Of a stretch of DNA of 64,000 nucleotides, positions 55,901 to 63,951 are shown piece by piece. The position numbers were made by a program, and so were the translations under genes. The stretch lies in contig NZ_BMZF01000011.1 of NCBI RefSeq assembly GCF_014652655.1, forward strand, positions 1 through 64,000. Direction: 5' to 3'. Each line of letters begins with the position of its first letter. Within the stretch, counting starts at the first letter, position 1. Below the pieces are notes generated by a model. It did not search any database. It was not told where the DNA came from and saw only the letters and a list, made by a program, of their open reading frames with translations. This stretch comes from Paramylibacter ulvae. GTDB lineage: Bacteria; Pseudomonadota; Alphaproteobacteria; Rhodobacterales; Rhodobacteraceae.

Positions 55901-56419
55901 TTAGACGTGTTGAGGCAATCCCCCCATGCGTCCAGCGTAAAATGCGAGCGCATCACCATCGCGCATTTCTGCATTGGTGACTTGTCCCAATATAATCGCG
56001 TGATCGCCACCATCGATATTATTGACCTGTGTGCATTCAAAACGCGCAAGGCAATTTTCGATCAACGGCACGTTTTGTGCGTTCACGATATAATCCAGCC
56101 CGTCGAAGGCATGTGCAGATTTGACGAATCCGTTGCAAATGTCGGCCTGTTCCACATCAAGTATATGGATTGCATAGTGTTTCGCAGCAGAAAAATAACG
56201 AAAACGACGCGACGATTTTGCAGGGGCCCATAAAACCAGCGCTGGATCGAGCGATACGGATGAAAAGCTGTTGACGGTAATGCCAACGGGGCCATCATCG
56301 CTGTTGCATGTGATCACTGTCACACCCGTGGCAAAGCGCCCAAATGCGTTGCGCAACAGGCGCGTGTTTTCGGGATCTGGTGTGAAACGTGTTGTCATGT
56401 TGCCGCCGCCATCTGCCAT
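55901..56419 (-). CDS. Flavin reductase family protein, 172 aa
   Basis: An NAD(P)H-dependent FMN reductase of the HpaC/DIM6 type that supplies reduced FMN to a monooxygenase partner. LRNAFGRFATGVTVITC is the family start, GITVNSFSSVSLDPALVLWAPAKSS the flavin-binding block, and GGDHAIILGQVTNAE the late part with the conserved His. It overlaps the aldo/keto reductase stop by one base (TAATG), with GAGGTGG ahead. In the same unit lies an SsuD-like monooxygenase, the expected FMNH2 consumer. This is the equivalent position of SmoA in oxidative sulfoquinovose clusters. Confidence 0.9.
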   Translation of the reverse strand: MADGGGNMTTRFTPDPENTRLLRNAFGRFATGVTVITCNSDDGPVGITVNSFSSVSLDPALVLWAPAKSSRRFRYFSAAKHYAIHILDVEQADICNGFVKSAHAFDGLDYIVNAQNVPLIENCLARFECTQVNNIDGGDHAIILGQVTNAEMRDGDALAFYAGRMGGLPQHV

Positions 56420-57309
56420 TATGCCACCTCGTGTCCTATTGCTGCTGTGTAAAGTTTGAACCATGTGATGCGATCCATATTCACCTTGGTCGCATCGGAT
56501 ATGGATTTGATACGTTTGAGATTATTCGTACCCATCACTGGCAGGATTTTGGCAGGATGCGCCAATAACCAAGCAACAGCCACCGCCGCGCGATCAACAC
56601 CGTTGTCATAGGCAACCATGTCCATCGCCTTGGCCAATTCACCGTTACCAGTCATCAAATCACCACCGCCAAGGGGCGACCAAGCCATCATCGCGGTATC
56701 ATGTTGCTGATGAAACGCCACATCGCCATTGGTGAAACCATCATGCGCACCCAGCGACAATTCAATCTGGTTGGTGACCAGTTTGTTTTTCATGCCCGAT
56801 TGCAACAGATTCCAATCCCAAGGGCGGAAATTGGATACACCAACCGCGCCAACCTTGCCCGATGCCACCAGCGCATCCAATGCGCGACCGGTTTCCAAGT
56901 GATCCATCATCGGATCAGGGCGGTGGATCAACAACAGATCGATGTGATCAATTTGCATATTGGCAAGGGATGCATCCACGGATGCGTTAATATGTGCCGC
57001 CGATGTGTCGTAATATTTTACGGGCACATCTGCGTATTTGCCACAGGGGGCAACGATATCGCATTTGGTGACGATCTGCATTTGATCACGCAATGATGGG
57101 TTTTCACCCAATGCCGCGCCTAAAACCGCCTCGGCTCCATAATCGCCGTAAATATCGGCCTGATCAAATGTCGTGATACCCTGTTCCAAACAGGCGTCGA
57201 TTTTGGCGCGCACATGTTTGGTGGATGTATCGCTGTCATCCGCAACACGCCACATGCCATAAACGATGCGGCTGAATTCAAGTGTATCGGTAAGTTGGAT
57301 GCGTTGCAT
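56419..57309 (-). CDS. Aldo/keto reductase (YdhF/SmoB-like), 296 aa
   Basis: An NAD(P)H-dependent reductase, YdhF-like group. MQRIQLTDTLEFSRIVYGMWR begins the protein. TFDQADIYGDYGAE has the catalytic Asp and Tyr, QIVTKCDI the Lys, and DLLLIHRPDPMMDH the His. VSNFRPWDWNLL and TNQIELSLGAHDGF are typical of this group, and the coenzyme end is LPVMGTNNLKRI. In the published oxidative sulfoquinovose pathway the equivalent SmoB reduces 6-oxo-glucose to glucose. The gene begins two bases after the monooxygenase stop and overlaps the flavin reductase start, so the three enzymes form one translation unit. Confidence 0.88.
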   Translation of the reverse strand: MQRIQLTDTLEFSRIVYGMWRVADDSDTSTKHVRAKIDACLEQGITTFDQADIYGDYGAEAVLGAALGENPSLRDQMQIVTKCDIVAPCGKYADVPVKYYDTSAAHINASVDASLANMQIDHIDLLLIHRPDPMMDHLETGRALDALVASGKVGAVGVSNFRPWDWNLLQSGMKNKLVTNQIELSLGAHDGFTNGDVAFHQQHDTAMMAWSPLGGGDLMTGNGELAKAMDMVAYDNGVDRAAVAVAWLLAHPAKILPVMGTNNLKRIKSISDATKVNMDRITWFKLYTAAIGHEVA

Positions 57310-57310
57310 A

Positions 57311-58465
57311 TTAACGGCGCTCTCCTGTGCCAAGCGGTGTTGAGGGGGTGGAATTGGGAACGCGGCCATATACCTCTGGTAGGGACACGTTTTTCAAATG
57401 CGGCATGACGCGTGAACCAAAATGTTCTGCTTCGTCGATATGGGGATACCCAGAAAAGATAAACGCACGGATGCCCATTTTTTGATATTCTTCGATTTTT
57501 GATAAAACCTGATCGGTTGAACCGACAAGTGCCGCACCACAGCCCGAACGCGCACGGCCAACGCCCGTCCATAGGTTGGGTTCGATATAACCAAATTTAT
57601 CCGCCAGCTCGCGGTTTTTCGCCTGATGCGAAACCCCAAGGGATGTTGAATCCAGCGCACGTTCGCGGATCATGCGGCCATATTCATCATCCAATTTTGA
57701 TGTGATGTAATCGGCGTATTCGCGTGCCTCTTGTTCGGTGTCGCGCACGATCATATGCACACGTAATCCGTAATCCAGCGTGCGGTTGTATTTCTCGGCA
57801 ACGGCATTCACGGCCTTCATCCGTCCTGCGAGTTCATCCATTTTTTCAGGCCACATCAGATATACATCACAATGTTGACCACATAATTCCAAGGCAGATG
57901 GGGAATAACCGCCAAAATACAACAGCGGTCCACCGGTTTGATATGGGCGCACGGGATCTGTTGTTAATCCTTTGAAATCATATACTTCGCCGCTGTAGTT
58001 AATTTCGTCTTGTGTCCATGCTTGTTTCAAGATTTCCACAACTTCGCGCGAACGTTGATAGCGATAATCGCTGTCCTCTTTTTGGCCTGGGAAATCAGAG
58101 CTGATGATATTTACGGTCAGGCGACCCTGTAACATATGATCCAGCGTTGCGATGGTGCGCGCCAACATGATGGGTTGCATTTCGCCACAACGCACCGCCG
58201 CCAACAGGTTGATTTTTTCGGTGATCGGGGCACAGCCTGCCACGAATGACAGCGTATCCTGTCCAACCTGATAGGATGATGGGCAAAGGATGTTGCGAAA
58301 TCCCTGAGCCTCGGCCGTTTTGACGATGTTGGAACAATGATCCCAGCTTGATCGCAGATCGCCATCAGGCACACCCAAGAACTGATAATCATCAGAACAC
58401 AGTGCCGAAAACCAAGAAACCTCTGCGCCATCCAAATCCGCGGATGTGACCGGAACGATTGTCAT
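57311..58465 (-). CDS. FMNH2-dependent sulfonate monooxygenase of the SsuD/LLM family, 384 aa
   Basis: A two-component monooxygenase that cleaves a C-S bond and releases sulfite. The SsuD active-site residues are kept in context: Arg and His in GLRVHMIVRDT, Arg in GVGRARSGCGAALVG, and Tyr and His in FSGYPHIDEAE. LYFGGYSPSALELCGQHCDVYLMW is the flavin-barrel block. The length equals E. coli SsuD (about 380). The Cys of SsuD near residue 54 is replaced by CPSSYQVGQD with a shifted Cys. GGGAGG precedes the start. It is the first gene of the unit and divergent from the GntR regulator. SmoC is the closest functional analogue by context. Confidence 0.9.
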   Translation of the reverse strand: MTIVPVTSADLDGAEVSWFSALCSDDYQFLGVPDGDLRSSWDHCSNIVKTAEAQGFRNILCPSSYQVGQDTLSFVAGCAPITEKINLLAAVRCGEMQPIMLARTIATLDHMLQGRLTVNIISSDFPGQKEDSDYRYQRSREVVEILKQAWTQDEINYSGEVYDFKGLTTDPVRPYQTGGPLLYFGGYSPSALELCGQHCDVYLMWPEKMDELAGRMKAVNAVAEKYNRTLDYGLRVHMIVRDTEQEAREYADYITSKLDDEYGRMIRERALDSTSLGVSHQAKNRELADKFGYIEPNLWTGVGRARSGCGAALVGSTDQVLSKIEEYQKMGIRAFIFSGYPHIDEAEHFGSRVMPHLKNVSLPEVYGRVPNSTPSTPLGTGERR

Positions 58466-58516
58466 CGTTATCCTCCCAAGATCGAAACAATTTTCACTTG
58501 CTTAGCATTGAAAAAC

Positions 58517-58539
58517 GTGTAGATCAATGGTGTATCAAT
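58517..58539. promoter_or_regulatory. Direct repeats in the divergent control region, candidate GntR operator
   Basis: GTGTAGATCAAT (58517) and GTGTATCAAT (58530) lie 13 bases apart in the 101-base gap between the monooxygenase gene and the GntR gene. The start sites of both transcripts must lie here. HutC-type GntR proteins usually bind GT-rich dyads, so the assignment is tentative. Confidence 0.4.
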
Positions 58540-58566
58540 TTTAGATTTGGAGGAGTCTAAACCCTG

Positions 58567-59277
58567 ATGTCATCGCCCGACCAAAATCCCAATGACTTGC
58601 CCAAATATGTGCAGATCAGTGAATTGTTAATCCGTGATATCGCCGCTGGGCGGTTGATGGATGGGGAGCGATTGCCCCCCGAACGCGACATGGCGGATGA
58701 ACTAAACACATCTGTTGGAACATTGCGAAAATCGCTTAAAATCCTTGAACAAAAAGGCATGTTGCAGCGCATTCACGGGTCTGGAAATTACATTCGCCAC
58801 GGGGTCAAAGACGACAGTTATTATGCGATGTTTCGCATTGAATTGCTGGATGGTGGCGGATTGCCACGTGCGGATGTGTTGGATGTGTCGATCATGGATA
58901 AACCCGATGATTTGCCCAAATTCGGCACATCACCACGTGGATCACGCATTCGTCGATTGCGCTATTTGAATGATACAATTATCGCGGTCGAGGAAATTTG
59001 GTTGGATGCGGGTGCGGGGTTGGTGGATAAAAATGCGCTTTCAGATTCGCTCTATCATTATTATCAGAAAAAACTGGGGTTTTGGATTCACCGCGCCGAA
59101 GATCGCGTGACCATTGGCAATGTTCCCGATTGGGCACCAGGAAAATTTACATTGCGCCACGGCGTAACAACCGCGTTTATCGAACGGTTTAGCTGGTCGG
59201 ATGCACCCGCACCAATCGAATATTCGCGCACTTGGTTTGACACAACACGCGCACATTATGTGCAACGATTAAAATAG
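58567..59277 (+). CDS. GntR family regulator with UTRA domain (HutC type), 236 aa
   Basis: Residues 10-80 are the winged helix: PKYVQISELLIRDIAAGRL, then LPPERDMADELNTSVGTLRKSLKIL. The UTRA effector domain (about 95-235) contains RIRRLRYLNDTIIAVEEIWLD and FIERFSWSDAPAPIEYSRTWFD, the usual sugar or amine-sensing fold. It is divergent from the TRAP/monooxygenase unit and adjacent to the Gfo/Idh gene, so it probably controls both, likely as a substrate-relieved repressor. GGAGGAG lies 11 bases before the ATG, which is longer than usual. Confidence 0.9.
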   Translation: MSSPDQNPNDLPKYVQISELLIRDIAAGRLMDGERLPPERDMADELNTSVGTLRKSLKILEQKGMLQRIHGSGNYIRHGVKDDSYYAMFRIELLDGGGLPRADVLDVSIMDKPDDLPKFGTSPRGSRIRRLRYLNDTIIAVEEIWLDAGAGLVDKNALSDSLYHYYQKKLGFWIHRAEDRVTIGNVPDWAPGKFTLRHGVTTAFIERFSWSDAPAPIEYSRTWFDTTRAHYVQRLK

Positions 59278-59285
59278 GAATGAAT

Positions 59286-60407
59286 ATGGGCAAGTTAGTA
59301 AATTATGGCGTCATCGGATGCGGCATGATGGGGCAGGAACATCTGCGCAATATCGCATTGCTGCCTGATACAAAGGTTGGCGCGATTTATGAACCCGATG
59401 CGGATATGGCCACATTGGCAAAGGGTTTCGCACCCGATGCGGTGATGGTGGACAGCTTGGATGCATTGCTGGACATCGCGAATTTGGATTGTTTATTGAT
59501 CGTAAGCCCCAATTTTTGCCATGTGGATCAGCTGGAACAAATTGCCGCCAAACGCACATTGCCGATCTTGGTGGAAAAGCCGCTGTTCACCGATCCTGCG
59601 GATGTTGCACGGCTAGAGAAATTTCGCAAAAACTACGCCGCGCCCGTTTGGGTGGCGATGGAATATCGGTTCATGCCGCCAATAACGGCGCTGCGCGATG
59701 GGGTGGATGGCGCCACGGGTGGGATCAAGATGTTGACCATCCGCGAACACCGTTTTCCGTTTTTGCCAAAGGTGAATGATTGGAACCGTTTTAATCGGTA
59801 TTCGGGTGGCACATTCGTTGAAAAATGCTGTCACTTTTTCGATCTGATGCGCCTGTTGGTGAAATCCGAACCCGTCCGCGTGATGGCCAGTGCGGGGCAG
59901 GATGTGAACCATTTGGATGAAACCTATGACGGCGAGGTCCCCGATATTTTGGACAATGGTTATGTGATCGTTGATTTTGAAAACGGTGCACGTGCGATGT
60001 TGGAATTGTGCATGTTTGCCGAAGGTGCGCGTTACCAAGAAGAAATTTCCGCCGTGGGCAGTGCTGGTAAGATTGAAGCCTTGGTCCCTGGCCCCGGTCG
60101 TTTTTGGCCCGCACATCTGGGTGATGCGCCGATCCCACAAGTGATCGTCAGCCCGCGCGACCCCAAAGGGCCAGAATTGCGCGAAATTCCCGTTGATCCA
60201 GAATTGCTGGATGCAGGTGATCACAATGGTTCGACGTTTTACCAGCATCGTGGGTTTGTCGCATTGGTGCGCGGCGAACGCGATGCACCCGATGTATCAT
60301 TAGAGGATGGTTGGAAAGCGGTGGCCATGGGCATGGCCGCACAAGAATCCGTACGCACAGGACAGGCGATTGATCTGCGCAAGGGCGGATATCTTCCAGA
60401 AATGTGA
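59286..60407 (+). CDS. Gfo/Idh/MocA family oxidoreductase, possible NAD-dependent sulfoquinovosidase, 373 aa
   Basis: GVIGCGMMGQEHLRNIALLP is the NAD(P)-binding Rossmann motif, and ILVEKPLFTDPADV contains the EKP motif. The C-terminal alpha/beta domain has RYSGGTFVEKCCHFFDLMRLL, with the conserved Lys and His-x-x-x-Asp pattern of sugar-acting members. AGGA lies six bases ahead of the ATG at 59286; an ATG at 59280 adds two codons. It begins 8 bases after the GntR stop. Glycoside hydrolase family 188 sulfoquinovosidases belong to this superfamily. Given the neighbours, that role or a sugar dehydrogenase role is plausible, but the superfamily is too broad to decide. Confidence 0.85.
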   Translation: MGKLVNYGVIGCGMMGQEHLRNIALLPDTKVGAIYEPDADMATLAKGFAPDAVMVDSLDALLDIANLDCLLIVSPNFCHVDQLEQIAAKRTLPILVEKPLFTDPADVARLEKFRKNYAAPVWVAMEYRFMPPITALRDGVDGATGGIKMLTIREHRFPFLPKVNDWNRFNRYSGGTFVEKCCHFFDLMRLLVKSEPVRVMASAGQDVNHLDETYDGEVPDILDNGYVIVDFENGARAMLELCMFAEGARYQEEISAVGSAGKIEALVPGPGRFWPAHLGDAPIPQVIVSPRDPKGPELREIPVDPELLDAGDHNGSTFYQHRGFVALVRGERDAPDVSLEDGWKAVAMGMAAQESVRTGQAIDLRKGGYLPEM

Positions 60408-60471
60408 ATTGTCGCGACAGAAGTTTGTTGTGGTCACGTATCAGCTATGCTGATCACAACAAGGAGCTGTC

Positions 60472-61113
60472 ATGCGTATCATTCTTCCAACTCTTTTTGC
60501 CGCGACAATGATCCCCGCAATATCCATTGCAGAAACCTATTCAGTGGATGTTTGGGCCGATAACTGGTTCGAAATGCGCATTGACGGTGTGCAGGTCGCA
60601 GAGGATAGCGTGCCCATCACAACCGAGCGTTCGTTTAACGCCGAAAGTTTCACATTCGTAGCCGCCGCGCCATTTGTGATTGGTGTGGTGGCCAAGGATT
60701 TCAAAGAAAACGATACGGGGCTGGAATATATCGGCAGCCGTCGCCAACAGATGGGCGATGGTGGTTTGATCGTTCAGGTAAAAAACAGTGCCGGCGAAAC
60801 CGTGGTTGTCAGCGATGAAAGCTGGCAATGTGCGGTGACCCATACCGCGCCATTGGAAAAATCTTGCGAAAAATCCGAGAACCCTGTTGCTGGCGAGGGC
60901 GTGTGTTTGTTTGAAGCAGCCGATGAACCCCAAGGTTGGGACCACGCCGATTTTGATGCATCCGATTGGCCCGCCGCCAGCGTGTATAGCGCCGCCGCCG
61001 TTGATCCCAAAATGGGGTATAATGACATCAATTGGGATGATCACGCCGCATTTATTTGGGGACCTGATCTGGAACAAAGCAATACGGTGTTATGCCGTGT
61101 CAGCGTTGAATAA
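60472..61113 (+). CDS. Secreted protein with a galactose-binding-like fold, 213 aa, unknown function
   Basis: MRIILPTLFAATMIPAISIAETYS is a signal peptide. The mature part has a beta-rich sequence: TYSVDVWADNWFEMRIDGV, a middle strand region ending GDGGLIVQVKNSAGE, then WDHADFDASDWPAASVYSAAA and the end FIWGPDLEQSNTVLCRVSVE. The block W-x-H-x-D-F-D-x-S-x-W-P is typical of the galactose-binding-like domains in glycosidases. AAGGAG lies ahead of the start. An imperfect dyad (GTTGTGGTCA and GATCACAAC) lies just upstream at 60430-60461. No family name is assigned. Confidence 0.6.
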   Translation: MRIILPTLFAATMIPAISIAETYSVDVWADNWFEMRIDGVQVAEDSVPITTERSFNAESFTFVAAAPFVIGVVAKDFKENDTGLEYIGSRRQQMGDGGLIVQVKNSAGETVVVSDESWQCAVTHTAPLEKSCEKSENPVAGEGVCLFEAADEPQGWDHADFDASDWPAASVYSAAAVDPKMGYNDINWDDHAAFIWGPDLEQSNTVLCRVSVE

Positions 61114-61147
61114 TCTCTCTTTCTTTCACTTAATGTAGGACAATAAT

Positions 61148-61678
61148 ATGTTGAAACCCACCGCAACCGTTATCGTGCTTGGCCTGTATTCTGGTATGGC
61201 ACAGGCGGATAATGTCGAAGTTTATGTGGTTGATATGCTCGATAATATCCAATACGGATATTGTTTGGATATCGCCAAAGGGCAGGGCGCAAATGCCAAC
61301 CCTGATGATGGGCTTCAGGCGCATACGTGTTACAGCCCATCAGGCGAAATTTTTGTTGATCAGGCGTTTGATTCAGAGCGTTTCGATGAAGGCGTGATGT
61401 ATATGCCTGAATTTGATGTCTGCATGGCCGCGACAGGCACAAAGGTGGGCGACACCGTCACGCTGGCCAGTTGTGATGAAGCATCAGATGCGCAAAGCTG
61501 GGTTTTTAACGGCGAGGGCACGATTGCCCCCACAGCAAACCCCGAAATTTGCATCACTCTTGGCGATGAAACCCGCACTGGGCGCAGCAAAGAAAACCAG
61601 ATGAAAGCGTTGACGTTGGAAACCTGTTCCGATGAATTGGCCACCGTTCAAACATGGGATACCCGCACAGCAGAATAG
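61148..61678 (+). CDS. Secreted R-type (ricin B-like) lectin domain protein, 176 aa
   Basis: MLKPTATVIVLGLYSGMAQA is the signal peptide. The rest is one beta-trefoil: CLDIAKGQGANANPDDGLQAHTCY, FDVCMAATGTKVGDTVTLASCDEASDAQSWVFNGEGTI and CITLGDETRTG, with the last block LETCSDELATVQTWDT. The QxW motifs (AQSW, VQTW) and the C-x-D/C pairs are typical. The ligand is probably a carbohydrate. It follows the previous gene by 34 bases and has AGGA ahead, so both are likely in one transcript. Confidence 0.78.
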   Translation: MLKPTATVIVLGLYSGMAQADNVEVYVVDMLDNIQYGYCLDIAKGQGANANPDDGLQAHTCYSPSGEIFVDQAFDSERFDEGVMYMPEFDVCMAATGTKVGDTVTLASCDEASDAQSWVFNGEGTIAPTANPEICITLGDETRTGRSKENQMKALTLETCSDELATVQTWDTRTAE

Positions 61679-61697
61679 TGGTGATATGCACACAAAA

Positions 61698-61729
61698 AAG
61701 CGCGGCACCCCGATTGGAATGCCGCGCTT
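61698..61729 (-). terminator. Terminator between the lectin gene and the acyl-CoA dehydrogenase gene
   Basis: On the minus strand AAGCGCGGCA and TGCCGCGCTT pair in a 10-bp stem around a 12-base loop and run into six T. It is the terminator for the acyl-CoA dehydrogenase transcript. On the plus strand only an A/T-rich tail follows, so it may also act weakly on the lectin transcript. Confidence 0.88.
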
Positions 61730-61752
61730 AAATTTATTAGGTTTTAACCCGA

Positions 61753-63525
61753 TTAGAAATGATCGGCGTCCAGTGCCATCATTGTTTCAGCACCTGCCAT
61801 TGCACGTGCTTTGTGCATTTTGACGGCTGGCAGAACACGATCCATGTAGTATTTACCAGTGGTGATCTTGTTCTTGTAGAAATCTTGATCACCTTCGCCA
61901 GATGCGATGCCTGCCAATGCGGCCTTGGCCATTTGTGCCCACATCAAACCAAGGCTGACGTGACCAAATAGGTGCAATGCATCCGTAGAACCAGCAAGGG
62001 CAGAGTTTGGATCCTTCATGCCGTTTTGCATGAAATACATCATCACTTCTTGCAGATCTTTTGACGCTTCTTTCAACGGGTTCAAGAAATCAGCCAGCTC
62101 TTCGTTGTCTTTGTTTTCAGAGATGAACGTTTTGATCATGTCGAAATAGGCCATGACGTGCTTGCCGCCATCCTGTGCCATTTTACGACCAACCAGATCA
62201 AGCGCCTGAACACCGTTCGCACCCTCATAGATCATCGCGATACGTGCATCACGAGCGAATTGGGACATGCCCCATTCTTCGATATAGCCATGGCCACCAT
62301 ATACTTGTTGGGCCTGAACCGTCATGTCGAAACCAACGTCGGTTAGGAAACCCTTCAACACTGGTGTAAGCAGGGAAATCAAACCAAACGCGTCTTTGTC
62401 ATCATTGTGATGCGCTTTGTCCAACATCATAGCGCCCCACATCATGAATGCGCGCGCACCCTCGTTGAATGATTTCATATTCATCAACATGCGACGAATA
62501 TCTGGGTGTACGATCAATGGATCGGCAGGGCCGTTCGGGTTTTTCACGCCAGTAACATCACGCCCTTGCAAACGATCCTTGGCATAGATCACCGCGTTTT
62601 GATACGCAGCCTCTGATTGTGACAAACCTTGCAATGCCACGCCAAGACGCGCTTCGTTCATCATGGTGAACATGGCACGCATGCCTTTGTTTTCTTCGCC
62701 AAGCAAGTAACCCGTTGCGCTGTCATAGTTCATCACACAGGTCGCATTGCCGTGGATGCCCATTTTTTCTTCGATGTTGCCAACGGATACACCATTGCGT
62801 TCGCCAATGTTGCCTTCGTCATCAACCATGAATTTTGGTACGATGAACAAGGACACACCTTTGATGCCCTCTGGGCCACCTGGGATTTTCGCCAGAACAA
62901 GGTGGATCACGTTGTCCGACATGTCGTGATCGCCAGCAGAGATAAAGATTTTCTGACCAGAGATTTTATATGAACCATCACCTTGTGGTTCCGCCTTGGT
63001 GCGCATCAGACCCAAATCCGTACCACAGTGTGGCTCGGTCAGGTTCATTGTACCTGTCCATTCCAGATCGGCCATTTTTGGCAACCATTTGGATTTTTGA
63101 TCGTCTGTACCGTGGGCGTGGATCGCAGAATATGCACCATGTGTCAGACCGCCATACATCACAAACGCCATGTTCGCGCCAGAAAAGCTTTCGCCAACGG
63201 CGGTGGCCAATGTGTATGGCATGCCTTGGCCGCCATATTCAGGATCAAGATCCAAACCGTTCCAACCGCCCGCGCGATATTCGTCAAACGCTGCTTTGAA
63301 ACCTTTTGGTGTGCGTACAACGCCATTTTCAAAGGTACAGCCCTCTTGGTCGCCACTGGCATTCAATGGTTGCAACAGGTTGGTCGCAATTTTGCTGGCT
63401 TCTTCCAGAACGGCGGATGTAAAATCAGCGCTCAGTTCTTCGAAACCGGGAATTTCTGCATCTTGCACTTTTAGCAATTCGTGCAAAATGAATGCTGCGT
63501 CTTTTGTTGGTGCTGTGTAACTTGG
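61753..63525 (-). CDS. Acyl-CoA dehydrogenase, DmdC-like with C-terminal extension, 590 aa
   Basis: An FAD enzyme that dehydrogenates acyl-CoA. It begins [20 protein letters not shown], the start shared by the DmdC-type (3-methylmercaptopropionyl-CoA dehydrogenase) and related FadE-like group. [21 protein letters not shown] is the FAD/substrate block, and [23 protein letters not shown] is the family signature. The catalytic acid is in [18 protein letters not shown]. The extra C-terminal domain (about 470-590) is normal for this group. AGGAGG lies six bases ahead of the ATG at 63525. Whether it acts on methylmercaptopropionyl-CoA or on ordinary fatty acyl-CoA cannot be decided. Confidence 0.9.
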   Translation of the reverse strand, partial: PSYTAPTKDAAFILHELLKVQDAEIPGFEELSADFTSAVLEEASKIATNLLQPLNASGDQEGCTFENGVVRTPKGFKAAFDEYRAGGWNGLDLDPEYGGQGMPYTLATAVGESFSGANMAFVMYGGLTHGAYSAIHAHGTDDQKSKWLPKMADLEWTGTMNLTEPHCGTDLGLMRTKAEPQGDGSYKISGQKIFISAGDHDMSDNVIHLVLAKIPGGPEGIKGVSLFIVPKFMVDDEGNIGERNGVSVGNIEEKMGIHGNATCVMNYDSATGYLLGEENKGMRAMFTMMNEARLGVALQGLSQSEAAYQNAVIYAKDRLQGRDVTGVKNPNGPADPLIVHPDIRRMLMNMKSFNEGARAFMMWGAMMLDKAHHNDDKDAFGLISLLTPVLKGFLTDVGFDMTVQAQQVYGGHGYIEEWGMSQFARDARIAMIYEGANGVQALDLVGRKMAQDGGKHVMAYFDMIKTFISENKDNEELADFLNPLKEASKDLQEVMMYFMQNGMKDPNSALAGSTDALHLFGHVSLGLMWAQMAKAALAGIASGEGDQDFYKNKITTGKYYMDRVLPAVKMHKARAMAGAETMMALDADHF

Positions 63526-63736
63526 CATCAAAGCCTCCTGCAAAGTTAGGTGAGTGTGGTTGTTCGTGTTGGCGTTAAACTATCGTTCAAATATTGCGCT
63601 GCACAGTACCAATTTCGCGTTCGACGTGACGTAAACGTCAGCTCTGCGCGTCGTGACGTATGGGAAATTGAGAGGAGGTAGAAGTTTCAAAACCCGATGT
63701 GGGCGTTTGGGGCGTTCATCAACAAACATGGATATT

Positions 63737-63781
63737 TGGCGCACCCGACAGGATTCGAACCTGTGGCCTCTGCCTTCGGAG
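63737..63781 (-). pseudogene. 3' part of tRNA-Arg(CCG): attachment site of an integrated element
   Basis: On the minus strand 45 bases read as the 3' portion of a tRNA, starting at the anticodon loop CTCCGAA (anticodon CCG). GGCAG, the 3' anticodon stem, follows, then the T arm ACAGG-TTCGAAT-CCTGT, the acceptor strand CGGGTGC and the CCA end. The 5' anticodon stem, D arm and acceptor 5' strand are missing: upstream sequence is AT-rich and unrelated. This is the copy of the tRNA 3' end left at one border of an element. The rest of the 426 bases between the dehydrogenase start and the integrase contains no gene I can support. Confidence 0.88.
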
Positions 63782-63951
63782 TGCGTTATTTGCTCAATTT
63801 ATCTCGCTTACTTTTTCTTACTTTTCAAATCTAATCTGTTGTTTTTAAATATTAATATTGACATATTGGCTTACTGTTCATTTACTCTGAATTACCCCGA
63901 CTTACCCTCATTTGGTGAACTGGTGGTGAACTGAGAGGACTGAAAAGTAAC

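Noticed and set aside
55324-60230. Further GTGATCAC sites as GntR operators
   Set aside because: The copies near 55328, 56308 and 60219 lie inside coding regions and lack the TTTGTGATCACAT context.
63653-63934. Plus-strand open frame with RQDSNLWPLPS near the right edge
   Set aside because: This peptide is the well-known spurious translation across the antisense strand of a tRNA 3' end. The stretch is explained by the tRNA-Arg remnant.
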